Positions 14,865-24,719 of a stretch of DNA of 64,000 nt are shown piece by piece. The notes beneath the pieces were generated by a model. That model saw nothing but the letters and a program-made list of their open reading frames with translations. It made no database searches and had not been told where the DNA came from. Source of the DNA: Flavobacteriaceae bacterium PS02336. Its GTDB lineage: Bacteria; Bacteroidota; Bacteroidia; Flavobacteriales; Flavobacteriaceae. The stretch is taken from positions 868,001-932,000 of the forward strand of contig JASCOF010000002.1 of NCBI GenBank assembly GCA_029960065.1, in the 5' to 3' direction. The translations under genes were made by a program, and so were the position numbers. The number at the start of each line of letters is the position of its first letter. The first letter of the stretch is position 1.

Positions 14865-15503
14865 ATGTATTATTTATTCAAAGATTTATTTTTCCCACCT
14901 GTTACAGAAGCCGATGAAGAAGGGGTTTTGGCGATTGGAGGCGATCTAAGTTCAGAGCGTTTACAATTGGCTTATAAAAGCGGTATTTTTCCTTGGTTTA
15001 ACGAAGGAGAACCAATTCTTTGGTGGGCACCTGATCCTAGAATGGTATTGTTTTTTGATGAATTGGTAATCTCCAAGAGCATGCGGAAAATCTTAAACAA
15101 GAAAATGTTTAAGGTTACTTATAATAAAAATTTTAGAGAAGTAATTTCAAATTGCCAGCAGATCAAAAGAGAAGGTCAAAACGGAACTTGGATTTCTAAT
15201 GAAATGATTGACTCGTACTGCAAATTAAATGAAGAAGGAATTGCAAAATCTGTTGAGGTTTGGCAGGATGATGTTCTGGTTGGCGGTTTATATGGCATTG
15301 ATTTAGGAAATATTTTTTGTGGAGAAAGTATGTTTTCTAAAGTTTCAAATGCCTCAAAAACAGCTTTTATTGCTTTAGCTTTATATTTGAAAAAGGAAAA
15401 TTATAAATTATTAGATTGCCAGGTTTACAATCCGCATTTGGAGAGTTTGGGCTGTCGTGAAATTGATCGTGAAGAATTTATGTCTATTTTAAAAAGTAAG
15501 TAG
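14865..15503 (+). CDS. aat: Leucyl/phenylalanyl-tRNA-protein transferase
   Basis: It adds Leu or Phe from aminoacyl-tRNA to N-terminal Lys/Arg of proteins, marking them for ClpS/ClpAP (N-degron pathway). The 212 residues are standard. Family signatures are FPPVTEADEEGVLAIGGDL, YKSGIFPWFNEGEPILWWAPDPRMVL near residue 39, GTWISNEMIDSYCKLNEEGIAKSVEVW, and GGLYGIDLGNIFCGESMFS with the catalytic region. The next gene starts two bases after its stop codon, so they are co-transcribed. Confidence 0.97.
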   Translation: MYYLFKDLFFPPVTEADEEGVLAIGGDLSSERLQLAYKSGIFPWFNEGEPILWWAPDPRMVLFFDELVISKSMRKILNKKMFKVTYNKNFREVISNCQQIKREGQNGTWISNEMIDSYCKLNEEGIAKSVEVWQDDVLVGGLYGIDLGNIFCGESMFSKVSNASKTAFIALALYLKKENYKLLDCQVYNPHLESLGCREIDREEFMSILKSK

Positions 15504-15505
15504 AA

Positions 15506-16300
15506 ATGAGCGCAGTTTATAGTGTAAAAGAAATTTATATTTATCCGATAAAAAGTCTTGCCGGAATTAGTCTTCAATCTGCAAAAGCTGAAGAAATGGG
15601 TTTTGAAAACGACCGAAGATGGATGCTGATAAATACTGAAAATGTTCATGTTACTCAAAGGGAATATCCGATAATGAGTCAGTTTTATCCCCAGATTTTA
15701 GAAGGAAAAATCACTATTTCTTTTGAAGATGAAAACCACGAATTTTTAATCGAGGAACATTTAGAAAATAAAATCGAAAGCCACGTTTGGGATGATAAAA
15801 GCGAAGTTTTTGAAGTAAATAAAGATTCATCTAAATGGTTTAGCGACAAATTAGGTTTTGAATGCAAATTGGTAAAAATTCTAAAAAACGGAGATAGAAA
15901 ACATGAAAGTTCTGGTTTAAATGAAACCTTCAATGTTAGTTTGGCCGATGGTTATCCGTATTTATTAATTGGCACAGAGAGTCTTGATTTCTTAAATGAA
16001 AAACTAGAAGACAAAATCACAATTACAAGATTTCGTCCAAACATTGTTGTAAGTACAAAAAAAGCTCATGAAGAAGATGATTTTAAGGCTTTTACAATTG
16101 GAGACGTTCAATTTAGAAATATAAAACCTTGCGGAAGATGTATTATGGTAAACAACGATCCGCAGAAAGGAATTGTTAAAAAAGAACCTCTGAAAACATT
16201 AAGCAAATACAGAAACGTCAATAACTCCGTTTTATTCGGAACCAATATTGTGAGTTTAAATAACGGAATTATTACTGTTGGAGATGAGGTTGTTTTCTAA
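15506..16300 (+). CDS. MOSC domain protein (YcbX-like)
   Basis: The 264-residue product has the N-terminal MOSC beta-barrel (VKEIYIYPIKSLAGISLQSAKAEEMGFENDRRWML) followed by the C-terminal MOSC domain. The Cys of KPCGRCIMVNNDP near residue 212 is the expected molybdenum/sulfur-carrying position. YcbX and mARC proteins reduce N-hydroxylated compounds using molybdenum cofactor, but this one has no attached ferredoxin domain. Its 3' end overlaps the converging thiF-like gene by four bases. Confidence 0.92.
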   Translation: MSAVYSVKEIYIYPIKSLAGISLQSAKAEEMGFENDRRWMLINTENVHVTQREYPIMSQFYPQILEGKITISFEDENHEFLIEEHLENKIESHVWDDKSEVFEVNKDSSKWFSDKLGFECKLVKILKNGDRKHESSGLNETFNVSLADGYPYLLIGTESLDFLNEKLEDKITITRFRPNIVVSTKKAHEEDDFKAFTIGDVQFRNIKPCGRCIMVNNDPQKGIVKKEPLKTLSKYRNVNNSVLFGTNIVSLNNGIITVGDEVVF

Positions 16301-17007
16301 AAAATCAACTTCGTAAAGTTCCAAGTTAAGGTATTAAAAATGATAATTTCATTTTTTAAAGTTGGTAATTCTAAAATCAATTTTAAAGTTTCATGCGCCA
16401 TCATATTGCCAGTAATTCCAGGTAAAGTTCCTAAAACGCCATTCAAATCACAATTTGGAACATCTTTTGGATCTGGCATTTCTGGAAATAAGTCTCGGAG
16501 ATTTTTACTTCCATTATAATTAAAAACTGCAATCTGACCTTCAAATTTTAAAATGCTTCCGTACACCAAAGCTTTTCCAAGTTTTACACAAGTGTCATTT
16601 ACTAAATAACGTGTTGAAAAATTATCAGAGCCATCTACAATAACATCATATTGCTGAATGATTTTTGACGCATTTTCAAAAGTCAGTTTTTCAGTAATAG
16701 CAACAGCTTCAATAAGAGGATTTAATTTTGAAACGACTTCTTTCGCTACAATCGCTTTTTTTTGACCGATTTCATTTTCAGTATATAAAATCTGTCTGTG
16801 AAGATTGTGAATTTCAATCTTATCAAAATCCATAATTCCGATAAAACCAACTCCAGCAGTTGCAATATATTGTAAAATTGGACAGCCTAAACCGCCCGCT
16901 CCAATTACTAAAACACGTGCTTTTTTTAATTTTTCCTGACCTTCATCGCCAATTTCAGGAAGTATAGTCTGCCTGTTGTAACGAAGGAATTCTTTTACGA
17001 TACTCAT
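16297..17007 (-). CDS. thiF: ThiF/MoeB-family sulfur-carrier adenylyltransferase
   Basis: It activates the C-terminal glycine of a ThiS-type sulfur carrier by adenylation. The 236 residues show the nucleotide site ARVLVIGAGGLGCPILQYIATAGVG (about 30-54), the DGSDNFSTRYLVND segment and the catalytic-cysteine region VPNCDLNGVLGTLPGITG. The paired CxxC zinc motifs of classical MoeB/ThiF are not seen and there is no rhodanese domain. It is the last gene of the thiS-led operon, 17 bases after thiH, so ThiS is the likely partner. MoaD cannot be excluded. Confidence 0.92.
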   Translation of the reverse strand: MSIVKEFLRYNRQTILPEIGDEGQEKLKKARVLVIGAGGLGCPILQYIATAGVGFIGIMDFDKIEIHNLHRQILYTENEIGQKKAIVAKEVVSKLNPLIEAVAITEKLTFENASKIIQQYDVIVDGSDNFSTRYLVNDTCVKLGKALVYGSILKFEGQIAVFNYNGSKNLRDLFPEMPDPKDVPNCDLNGVLGTLPGITGNMMAHETLKLILELPTLKNEIIIFNTLTWNFTKLIF

Positions 17008-17010
17008 TTT

Positions 17011-17044
17011 TTAATTTTAGGTTTTAGATTGTTGATTTTAGATT
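17011..17044. repeat. Short-word tract (TTTTAGATTG)
   Basis: TTTTAGGTTTTAGATTGTTGATTTTAGATTG overlaps the 3' end of thiH and the thiF leader. The same words appear inverted at 34655-34693. Confidence 0.45.
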
Positions 17045-18163
17045 GGAATTTAAACCAAAACTTTTATCCCAGTCCTTCCAAACAGGTTCATAACCGATAT
17101 TTTTTATGATTTTTGAAATTTCTTCTGCAGAGCGCTCATCGCTGATTTCAAATTGTTCCAAAGACTGCGGATCAACAACATAACCGCCAGGATTGGTTTT
17201 AGAACCAGCACTCATACTGGTAACTCCAATCGGAATTATATTGTTTCTGAACTTTTCGTTTTCTCGGGTTGAAATCGAAATTTCTAAATCTTCATTCCAC
17301 AAACGATAAGCGCAGATTAACTGTGTCAAATCTTTATCATCCATAATAAAATTGGGTTCGATAATTCCTTCTGCGGGACGAAGACGAGGAAAAGAAACAG
17401 AATATTTAGTCTGCCAATATTTCTTTTGAAGATAATCTAAATGCAGAGCATTAAAAAAACTGTCAGTTCGCCAATCTTCCAAACCTAATAAAACGCCTAA
17501 ACCAATTTTATGAATTCCTGCAGTTCCTATTCGGTCTGGAGTTTCGAGTCTGTAGTCAAAGTTTGATTTCTTTCCTTTTGTATGGTATTTTTTGTAAACT
17601 TCTTGATGATAGGTTTCCTGATAAACCAAAACAGAATAAACGCCGGCACTATGCAAACGCTGATATTCTTCTGTTGCAAGCGGCTGGACTTCAACAGAAA
17701 TAATCGAAAATTCGCTTTTAATCAAATTAATGGCATTCAGGAAATAATTAATATTAACGGTATAATTTGCTTCACCTGTAACGAGTAAAACGTGGTCAAA
17801 ACCTGTTTCTTTTAAAGCTTCGACTTCGAGCTTTATTTCTGCATCGGTCAATGTTTTTCGTTTGATTTTATTGTCTAAACTAAATCCGCAATACGTACAA
17901 ATGTTTTGGCATTCGTTGCTTAAGTATAATGGTGCATACATTTGGATCGTTTTCCCGAAACGTTTCTTGGTGATTTCATGGCATTTCTGTGCCATTTGTT
18001 CCAAATAATTTTGGGCAACAGGCGAAATCAAAACCAAAAAATCATCGAGATTGAGTTTGGTTTTGGCCAAGGTTCGTTCGACATCTTTTGATGTGGTTTG
18101 GTAGATTCTGGATTGGATTTTATCCCAATTATATTGCTCAAAAATGGATTTAAATGTGTTCAT
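17024..18163 (-). CDS. thiH: 2-iminoacetate synthase (radical SAM)
   Basis: It cleaves tyrosine to dehydroglycine, the glycine-derived precursor of the thiazole ring, using S-adenosylmethionine and a [4Fe-4S] cluster. The radical-SAM motif CQNICTYCGF (C-x3-C-x2-C) lies near residue 85. The C-terminal domain has GVTSMSAGSKTNPGGY. The start MNTFKSIFEQYNWDKIQ at 18163 is chosen. The frame is open to 18250, but the extra residues are encoded by the inverted repeat at 18177-18296 and do not look like ThiH. The resulting length of 379 suits the family. It lies in the thi operon between thiG and thiF. Confidence 0.96.
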   Translation of the reverse strand: MNTFKSIFEQYNWDKIQSRIYQTTSKDVERTLAKTKLNLDDFLVLISPVAQNYLEQMAQKCHEITKKRFGKTIQMYAPLYLSNECQNICTYCGFSLDNKIKRKTLTDAEIKLEVEALKETGFDHVLLVTGEANYTVNINYFLNAINLIKSEFSIISVEVQPLATEEYQRLHSAGVYSVLVYQETYHQEVYKKYHTKGKKSNFDYRLETPDRIGTAGIHKIGLGVLLGLEDWRTDSFFNALHLDYLQKKYWQTKYSVSFPRLRPAEGIIEPNFIMDDKDLTQLICAYRLWNEDLEISISTRENEKFRNNIIPIGVTSMSAGSKTNPGGYVVDPQSLEQFEISDERSAEEISKIIKNIGYEPVWKDWDKSFGLNSNLKSTI

Positions 18164-18176
18164 AGTTTTTTGATAT

Positions 18177-18296
18177 TTAACCGCAAAGTGCGCTAAGAAT
18201 ACGCAAAGTTCGCTAAGCTTTGGGTTCTTGTTTTTGACTTTAAAGCACACAAAGCTTTGTGAACTTTGCGAAAAAACTTTGCGTTCTTTGCGGTAA
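18177..18296. repeat. Imperfect inverted repeat with CGCAAAG words
   Basis: Left arm ACCGCAAAGTGCGCTAAG...CGCAAAGTTCGCTAAGCTTTG is answered by its complement ending CTTTGCGTTCTTTGCGGT. The arms are about 45 bp with several mismatches. It fills the thiG-thiH gap and opens a false N-terminal extension of thiH. The operon probably reads through it; it may form a large hairpin in the message. Confidence 0.65.
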
Positions 18297-18320
18297 AAAA
18301 TCTTTTACGGTTAATGTTAT

Positions 18321-19097
18321 TTAGTCATATAAAAATGAAGTCAAAGGACTAGAAGCTACAGCATAACTTTGTTGATTAGCAATTCGAGCTTCAAAAGCTT
18401 TTCTTCCAGCAATTACTGCTTCCTTAAAAGCTTCAGCCATTAATTTCGGATTTCCGGCAACAGCAATTGCGGTATTAACCAAAACAGCATCGGCGCCAAT
18501 TTCCATTGCTTTTGCAGCATCAGAAGGAGCTCCGATTCCTGCATCTACAATAACGGGAACATTACTTTGTTCTATAATAATTTCTAAGAAATCAATTGTT
18601 TTTAAACCTTTATTACTTCCAATGGGCGAACCTAAAGGCATTACAGCAGAAGTTCCTGCGTTTTCTAAATGTTTGCATAAAACAGGATCAGCATGAATGT
18701 AAGGAAGTACAATAAATCCCAATTTTGCCAATTCTTCCGATGCTTTTAAAGTTTCAATTGGATCTGGCATTAAATATTTTGGATCGGGATGTATTTCGAG
18801 TTTTACCCAATTTGTTTCTAGTGCTTCGCGAGCCAATTGTGCGGCAAAAACAGCTTCTTTTGCATTTCGAGCGCCAGAAGTATTGGGCAGTAAATTAATA
18901 TTTGGATGTTGTAAATGCGATAAAATAGCGTCGGTTTCAGTTTCTAGGTCAATGCGTTTTAAAGCAACAGTAACCAATTCACTTTCCGAAGCTAAAATCG
19001 CTTCTTCCATTTCTTTATTAGAACCAAATTTTCCTGTTCCTAAAAACAAACGAGATGTAAAGCTCTTATTTCCAATGTTAAACAATGACGTTTGCAT
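18321..19097 (-). CDS. thiG: Thiazole synthase
   Basis: It forms the thiazole phosphate ring from deoxyxylulose phosphate, dehydroglycine and ThiS-thiocarboxylate. The 258-residue TIM barrel has [19 protein letters not shown] at the start, the Lys-containing [21 protein letters not shown] segment ([19 protein letters not shown]), [15 protein letters not shown] near residue 156, and [31 protein letters not shown], the phosphate site. It overlaps the end of thiE by 20 bases. Confidence 0.97.
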   Translation of the reverse strand: MQTSLFNIGNKSFTSRLFLGTGKFGSNKEMEEAILASESELVTVALKRIDLETETDAILSHLQHPNINLLPNTSGARNAKEAVFAAQLAREALETNWVKLEIHPDPKYLMPDPIETLKASEELAKLGFIVLPYIHADPVLCKHLENAGTSAVMPLGSPIGSNKGLKTIDFLEIIIEQSNVPVIVDAGIGAPSDAAKAMEIGADAVLVNTAIAVAGNPKLMAEAFKEAVIAGRKAFEARIANQQSYAVASSPLTSFLYD

Positions 19098-19716
19098 AAA
19101 GTTTTTCTTTAAATTGTTGAACTAATTTTTCTTTTTCATCACTTTCTGTAATGATTCCAGAAACGGCAATTCCATGAATTCCTGTTTCCATTAACGGATT
19201 TACATCTCGTAAAGTGATGCCGCCAATGGCATAAACAGGAATTTCGATTTTCTTGTTTTTCATTTTCTGAAGAATGTCAAAGTAGCCCGATAAACCTAAA
19301 ATCGGACTTAGTTTTTCTTTTGTGGCAGTAAAGCGAAAAGGGCCTAATCCAATATAATTACAGCCGTTTTGAACGTGATTTTGAATATCTTCAAAAGTAT
19401 TTGCAGTTCCTCCAATGATCTTTTCAGGGCCTAAAATTGCTCGCGCTTCCTCTATTTTGGTGTCAGTCAAGCCTAAATGAACGCCATCTGCTTCAATTTT
19501 TTTAGCGAGATTTAAATCATCATTTACAATAAAATTAGTTGGATATCTTTCACATAAAAGTTTTACCGCTTCTGCTAAAGTAAAAGTGTCTTTGACAGTT
19601 TGATTTTTAAATCGCATTTGAATCCATTTGCATCCAGCATCAAGAGCTTGATGAATATTGCGTAATTGTTCTTCGATTGTTTCGCCTTGCGAAATATATT
19701 GCAGTTTGCTATACAT
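19078..19716 (-). CDS. thiE: Thiamine phosphate synthase
   Basis: It couples hydroxymethylpyrimidine diphosphate to thiazole phosphate. The start [17 protein letters not shown] at 19716 is preferred over an ATG four codons earlier, since it overlaps the thiD stop only slightly. The 212 residues include [47 protein letters not shown] and VYAIGGI, all ThiE phosphate/pyrimidine contacts. ThiE and the second homologue at 20434 differ in these motifs; this copy keeps them and is the likely active enzyme. Confidence 0.93.
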   Translation of the reverse strand: MYSKLQYISQGETIEEQLRNIHQALDAGCKWIQMRFKNQTVKDTFTLAEAVKLLCERYPTNFIVNDDLNLAKKIEADGVHLGLTDTKIEEARAILGPEKIIGGTANTFEDIQNHVQNGCNYIGLGPFRFTATKEKLSPILGLSGYFDILQKMKNKKIEIPVYAIGGITLRDVNPLMETGIHGIAVSGIITESDEKEKLVQQFKEKLYANVIV

Positions 19717-20461
19717 AATGATATCCAATTAAGGTTGATGTTGAGCTTAGGTATTTTTCTATGTAGTTTTTGGCATTTTTACAAGCCATTTCTAAAGTTT
19801 GATTTAAAGCTAAATTTGATGCAATTGCCGAAGAAAGAACACAGCCTGAACCATGTTTTTCAAAACAGTCTATTTCTGTCGGATGTAAATCAAGAATCTT
19901 GTTTTTCATAAACAATTGATCTTTTCCAGTTTCATTTAAATTATGGCCGCCTTTTAGTAGAATTGAGGTTTCGATTTTGTTTTTAAACCAAATATGATCT
20001 TTAATAAAACCAGGAAGCAGTTGTTCAATTTCTATATAATTAGGCGTTACCAAATCGATTTTGGAAAGGATCTGGTTTAAAACAGAATGATCTTCAATGT
20101 TTAAAAAGTCAAATTCTGTAGTCGATTTTAAAACAGGATCCCAGACAATTTTTGTGTCAGGAGAAATTAATTTTATCGTTGAAAGAATCTTATTTAAATA
20201 AGACAGAGAAGGGACAATTCCGATTTTTACTGCACTTATATTATAGTTTTGAAACAAGACTTCAATAGATTTAATAACAAAATCGATAGTTACCCAATCG
20301 ATTTTATAAAATTCATTTTCGGTCTGAATGGTATTTGCTGTCGAAATGGCAAAACCAGAAACTTTATGCTGTTCAAAGGTTTTGATATCGGCCAAAATAC
20401 CAGCGCCACCCGAAGGATCTAAACCTGCTATTGTTAGTACGAAAGGGCGATTGTCTGACAT
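19709..20461 (-). CDS. thiD: Hydroxymethylpyrimidine/phosphomethylpyrimidine kinase
   Basis: It phosphorylates HMP and HMP-phosphate in the pyrimidine branch of thiamine synthesis. The 250 residues have the ribokinase-like signatures TIAGLDPSGGAGILADIKTFEQH near the start, VTPNYIEIEQLLPG, ILLKGGHN, and the catalytic-base motif KHGSGCVLSSAIASNLALNQ near residue 205 (GTGC-type, here GSGC). Its ends overlap both neighbours, consistent with one translationally coupled operon. Confidence 0.95.
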   Translation of the reverse strand: MSDNRPFVLTIAGLDPSGGAGILADIKTFEQHKVSGFAISTANTIQTENEFYKIDWVTIDFVIKSIEVLFQNYNISAVKIGIVPSLSYLNKILSTIKLISPDTKIVWDPVLKSTTEFDFLNIEDHSVLNQILSKIDLVTPNYIEIEQLLPGFIKDHIWFKNKIETSILLKGGHNLNETGKDQLFMKNKILDLHPTEIDCFEKHGSGCVLSSAIASNLALNQTLEMACKNAKNYIEKYLSSTSTLIGYHYV

Positions 20462-21030
20462 AACTTAAATTGTTTTACAGGATTTTCATTGTTCCAAACA
20501 GTTCCCAAAAGTGCGAAATCATCAAAACCATTTTCAAGTGTTTTTTGAATGTTTTCTGAAGTAATTCCGCCTAAAGCGATAATCTTTGTTTTATGATTTT
20601 TCCTTGATTTTAAAGCTTCAAAAAGATTCATTTTTGGGAGATAATTTTCTTTGGAAATACTTTTAAAAACAGGACTTAGAAATGCATAATCAAAATAATG
20701 TTCAATTGAATTAAAATCTTCTATCGAATGTGTTGATGTTGAATTAGACCTGCAAGGTTTTTGAAATCTTACAGGGAAGTCTGTATTATTATTTCTTTCT
20801 GTCTCAGAAAAATGAAATCGATTAATTCCAAAGTCAGCTGCCAACTTATGATGGTGATGCAATACAATTTGATCTCTAAATTCTAATTTTATTTGATGAA
20901 TGAATTGCGCCATTTCCAACTCAGAAAAATCAGGTTTGCGAATATGAAACAAAGACAATCCTTCATCAAATAAAGAATGAATTATTTTGATTTCATCTGC
21001 AACAGCAAAAGGATTAGAGATCACAACCAT
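20434..21030 (-). CDS. TenI/ThiE-like protein with a repeat-derived insert
   Basis: A 198-residue TIM-barrel relative of thiamine phosphate synthase. It keeps FHIRKPDFSE, the barrel pattern and IIALGGITSENIQKTLENGFDDFALLGTVW but lacks the ThiE pyrimidine/pyrophosphate motif (NDD...GVHLG). It is more likely TenI-like, aiding thiazole aromatisation or salvage. Residues 79-96 (RNNNTDFPVRFQKPCRSN) are encoded by a degenerate palindrome at 20747-20783, an in-frame insertion in a surface loop. It overlaps thiD by 28 bases and follows thiC closely. Confidence 0.85.
   Translation of the reverse strand: MVVISNPFAVADEIKIIHSLFDEGLSLFHIRKPDFSELEMAQFIHQIKLEFRDQIVLHHHHKLAADFGINRFHFSETERNNNTDFPVRFQKPCRSNSTSTHSIEDFNSIEHYFDYAFLSPVFKSISKENYLPKMNLFEALKSRKNHKTKIIALGGITSENIQKTLENGFDDFALLGTVWNNENPVKQFKLCQTIALSY
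20747..20783. repeat. Degenerate palindrome embedded in the TenI-like gene
   Basis: AGACCTGCAAGGTTTT and AATCTTACAGGGAAGTCT are imperfect complements around a TTGA centre. This is the same layout as the intergenic palindromes at 276 and 14767. Its length keeps the reading frame open. Confidence 0.55.
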
Positions 21031-21047
21031 ATCTATATTCTAAAACT

Positions 21048-22889
<1,842 letters not shown>

Positions 22890-22901
22890 TTATGGGTTAT
22901 T

Positions 22902-22927
22902 GTAGAGACGCACTGCAGTGCGTCTAC
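22902..22927. repeat. Palindrome (GACGCACTG/CAGTGCGTC) in the thiS-thiC gap
   Basis: An 18-bp perfect palindrome with no spacer, flanked by GTAGA and TAC that extend the stem with a bulge. It is preceded by the words TTATGGGTTATGGG. A degenerate copy (GATGACTGCAGTGCATC) lies at 37667-37685. It could form a hairpin between thiS and thiC cistrons. Confidence 0.65.
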
Positions 22928-22974
22928 GTCCAGTATATAATTGAAATTTGGATTTTTTTTATTGGAATTAAATT

Positions 22975-23181
22975 CTAACCTCCCTGCGTAGCAGAAATAA
23001 TTAAAATTTCGTCCGTTTCTTGTACGAAGAATTCGTTCCATTTGGTTTTTGGAACAACGGTGTTATTAATAGCAATGGCGATTCCGTTTTGCTTGTGCGG
23101 AATTTCGAGATCGAGCAATGATTGAACGCTTAGCGATTCAGCATTGAAATGTTTAGTTTGTTGATTAATTTTTAGTTCCAT
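22975..23181 (-). CDS. thiS: Sulfur-carrier protein ThiS
   Basis: This 68-residue ubiquitin-like protein donates sulfur for the thiazole ring as a C-terminal thiocarboxylate. It ends in the required Gly-Gly (ISATQGG) and has the family pattern VQSLLDLEIPHKQNGIAIAINNTVVPKTKWNEF. It is the first gene after the TPP riboswitch, so the whole thi operon is placed under thiamine pyrophosphate control. ThiF at the far end of the operon should adenylate it. Confidence 0.96.
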   Translation of the reverse strand: MELKINQQTKHFNAESLSVQSLLDLEIPHKQNGIAIAINNTVVPKTKWNEFFVQETDEILIISATQGG

Positions 23182-23257
23182 TCCTTTAAGTTTAGTGTAT
23201 AGTTACACGTTAGGAATGGCTACAATTACGCATAAAAATGCGCGCAGAAGTCATCTT

Positions 23258-23338
23258 ACTTTTCCCTACGCTAGTATGAACTAGATCAGGTTCAGAGGGT
23301 AAAATCTCAGCCTACAAGTTTGTAGACACCCCTAAAGT
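23258..23338 (-). promoter_or_regulatory. TPP riboswitch of the thi operon
   Basis: On the minus strand the THI-box elements occur in order: TAGGGGTGTC, GGCTGAGAT, TACCC, GAACCTGATCTAGTTCATACTAGCGTAGGGA. It lies about 77 bases upstream of thiS. The sequence between has no strong terminator, suggesting control of translation or a terminator I did not see. Confidence 0.94.
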
Positions 23339-23363
23339 GTGAAGCAAATGTAATGATTTTTTT

Positions 23364-23443
23364 TAAGTTTTCAGTCTCAGTCTCAGTTTTCAGTTTTTAA
23401 AACTTAGAAAAGTCACTAAAAACTGAGACTGAGACTGAAAACT
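23364..23443. repeat. Inverted word tract (CAGTCTCAGTCTCAG / CTGAGACTGAGACTG)
   Basis: TTCAGTCTCAGTCTCAGTTTTCAGTTTTTAAA is mirrored by CTAAAAACTGAGACTGAGACTGAAAAC over 80 bp. It lies between the riboswitch and tag and reaches the tag stop codon. As a hairpin it could terminate tag transcripts, which run into it on the minus strand. Confidence 0.65.
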
Positions 23444-24005
23444 ATTTAGTTCTCGTAAAACAGTCTTCTACATGGTCATTTACCATTCCGGTAGCTTGCA
23501 TGTGGGCGTAAATTACAGTTGAACCAACAAATTTAAAACCTCTTTTTTTTAAATCTTTACTGATTTTATCTGAAAGTGGAGTAGTAGCCGGAACGTCTTT
23601 CGATGTTTTGGGATTGTTTACAATAGGTTTTCCATCAACGAATTTCCAGATGTATTTAGAAAAAGTTCCAAATTCTTCCTGAATTTTCATAAAAGCCTGA
23701 GCGTTTGAAACTGCAGATTTTATTTTTAATGCGTTTCGAATAATGCCTGTGTTTTGCATTAACTCTTCAATTTTATCTTCAGAATAATTAGCAATTTTTT
23801 TATAATCGAAATTATCAAAAGCGATTTTAAAGTTTTCTCTTTTGTTTAAAATGGTAATCCAGCTCAATCCTGCCTGAAAAGTTTCTAAAATTAAAAACTC
23901 AAAAATAGTTGGATCATCATAAACAGGTGATCCCCATTCTTCGTCATGGTATTTTTTATATAAATCACTGGCAGAACACCAGCCGCATCTTATTTTGTCT
24001 TCCAT
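23442..24005 (-). CDS. tag: DNA-3-methyladenine glycosylase I
   Basis: It removes 3-methyladenine from alkylated DNA, starting base-excision repair. The 187-residue product has the TAG zinc and base-pocket signatures: KIRCGWCSASDLYKKYHDEEWGSPV at the start, FEFLILETFQAGLSWITILNKRENFKIAFDNFD, and a C-terminal HMQATGMVNDHVEDCF providing the other zinc ligands. It is a single gene between a terminator and the CAGTCT tract. Confidence 0.96.
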   Translation of the reverse strand: MEDKIRCGWCSASDLYKKYHDEEWGSPVYDDPTIFEFLILETFQAGLSWITILNKRENFKIAFDNFDYKKIANYSEDKIEELMQNTGIIRNALKIKSAVSNAQAFMKIQEEFGTFSKYIWKFVDGKPIVNNPKTSKDVPATTPLSDKISKDLKKRGFKFVGSTVIYAHMQATGMVNDHVEDCFTRTK

Positions 24006-24024
24006 TTTTTATTATAAAGGTATA

Positions 24025-24057
24025 AAAAAAGCCCCAAGCTATAAAGTTTGGGGCTTT
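24025..24057 (-). terminator. Terminator of the lipocalin-like gene
   Basis: AAAAAAAGCCCCAAGCTATAAAGTTTGGGGCTTTT: the minus-strand stem CCCCAAACTT/AGCTTGGGG is followed by a T run, directly after the lipoprotein gene and before tag. Confidence 0.88.
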
Positions 24058-24078
24058 TGGGAAATTTATTTCTTTGAT

Positions 24079-24510
24079 TTATTTTTTCTTGTAAACAGAA
24101 ACTGCACTTATTGAAACTCCGCCTTCAGAGTAAGTGAATTTTATTTTTAAAGTATTGCTGGTTAATTGTGCAATTTCGTACTTTACTTCTTCATCGCTAT
24201 ATTTTAAAGTTATAGTATTTCCTTCTTTTTTCCAAGTGCCTTCTTCACTATAAGTACTGCATTTTGAATCCCAGTATTCTGATGTTGTATCTACGAATTT
24301 ACCATCGCTAGAATAGGTCATAGAAGGGATTTCGCATCCGCCTTCGTTGTCATAAGCTTCTAATGCTTCTTGACCATTAAAAATTACACCTTGATGTGTA
24401 ACTTCCCATTTTCCTTCAATTGATCCTCCGTTGTCATCGTCACTACTGCAAGATGTTAATGATAATCCTAATGTCAATACAGACACGAATAAAATACTTA
24501 GTTTTTTCAT
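24079..24510 (-). CDS. Lipocalin-like lipoprotein
   Basis: The 143-residue exported protein has a lipoprotein signal (LGLSLTSCSSDDDNGG; the Ser/Asp run after Cys is typical of Bacteroidota surface export signals). The mature domain follows the lipocalin-like pattern: GKWEVTHQG at the start, YSSDGKFVDTTSEYWDSKCSTYSEEGTWKKEGNTITLKY, then KIKFTYSEGG. Ligand and function are unknown. A TATTTTTG -7 box lies on the minus strand at 24543-24550, so it is its own unit, closed by the terminator at 24025-24057. Confidence 0.85.
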   Translation of the reverse strand: MKKLSILFVSVLTLGLSLTSCSSDDDNGGSIEGKWEVTHQGVIFNGQEALEAYDNEGGCEIPSMTYSSDGKFVDTTSEYWDSKCSTYSEEGTWKKEGNTITLKYSDEEVKYEIAQLTSNTLKIKFTYSEGGVSISAVSVYKKK

Positions 24511-24602
24511 TTTTGTTAGGTTTTATTTGTTAAATGTTCCGACAAAAATAGAATCTTTTTTAACAAAAGAAAGTTTTTTTATAAGTTTTTTCGTGTCATT
24601 TT

Positions 24603-24623
24603 AACAGTTATTTTGTAACTGTT
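24603..24623. other. 8-bp dyad in the spacer upstream of the lipocalin-like gene
   Basis: AACAGTTA-TTTTG-TAACTGTT is a perfect inverted repeat in the 209-bp T-rich spacer. No T-run follows on either strand, so it may be a protein-binding site. Nothing else notable is seen in this spacer. Confidence 0.3.
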
Positions 24624-24719
24624 TGACTGTCAAATTTGTAAGAATTGCTTTGTCTGCAAATATTTTTTTATTAGAAAATCAAACTTTTATTGGGTTATTA
24701 ATATTTCTTTTTTTAAGAA

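Noticed and set aside
18164..18250. N-terminal extension of thiH
   Set aside because: It is translated from the CGCAAAG inverted repeat and has no ThiH counterpart.
23364..23443. CRISPR-like repeat reading of the CAGTCT tract
   Set aside because: There are no regular spacers, units are too short and no cas genes are present; it is an inverted word tract.
24603..24623. Terminator after the lipoprotein gene at 24720
   Set aside because: The dyad lacks a T-run on the minus strand and lies almost 100 bases from the gene; kept only as a possible binding site.
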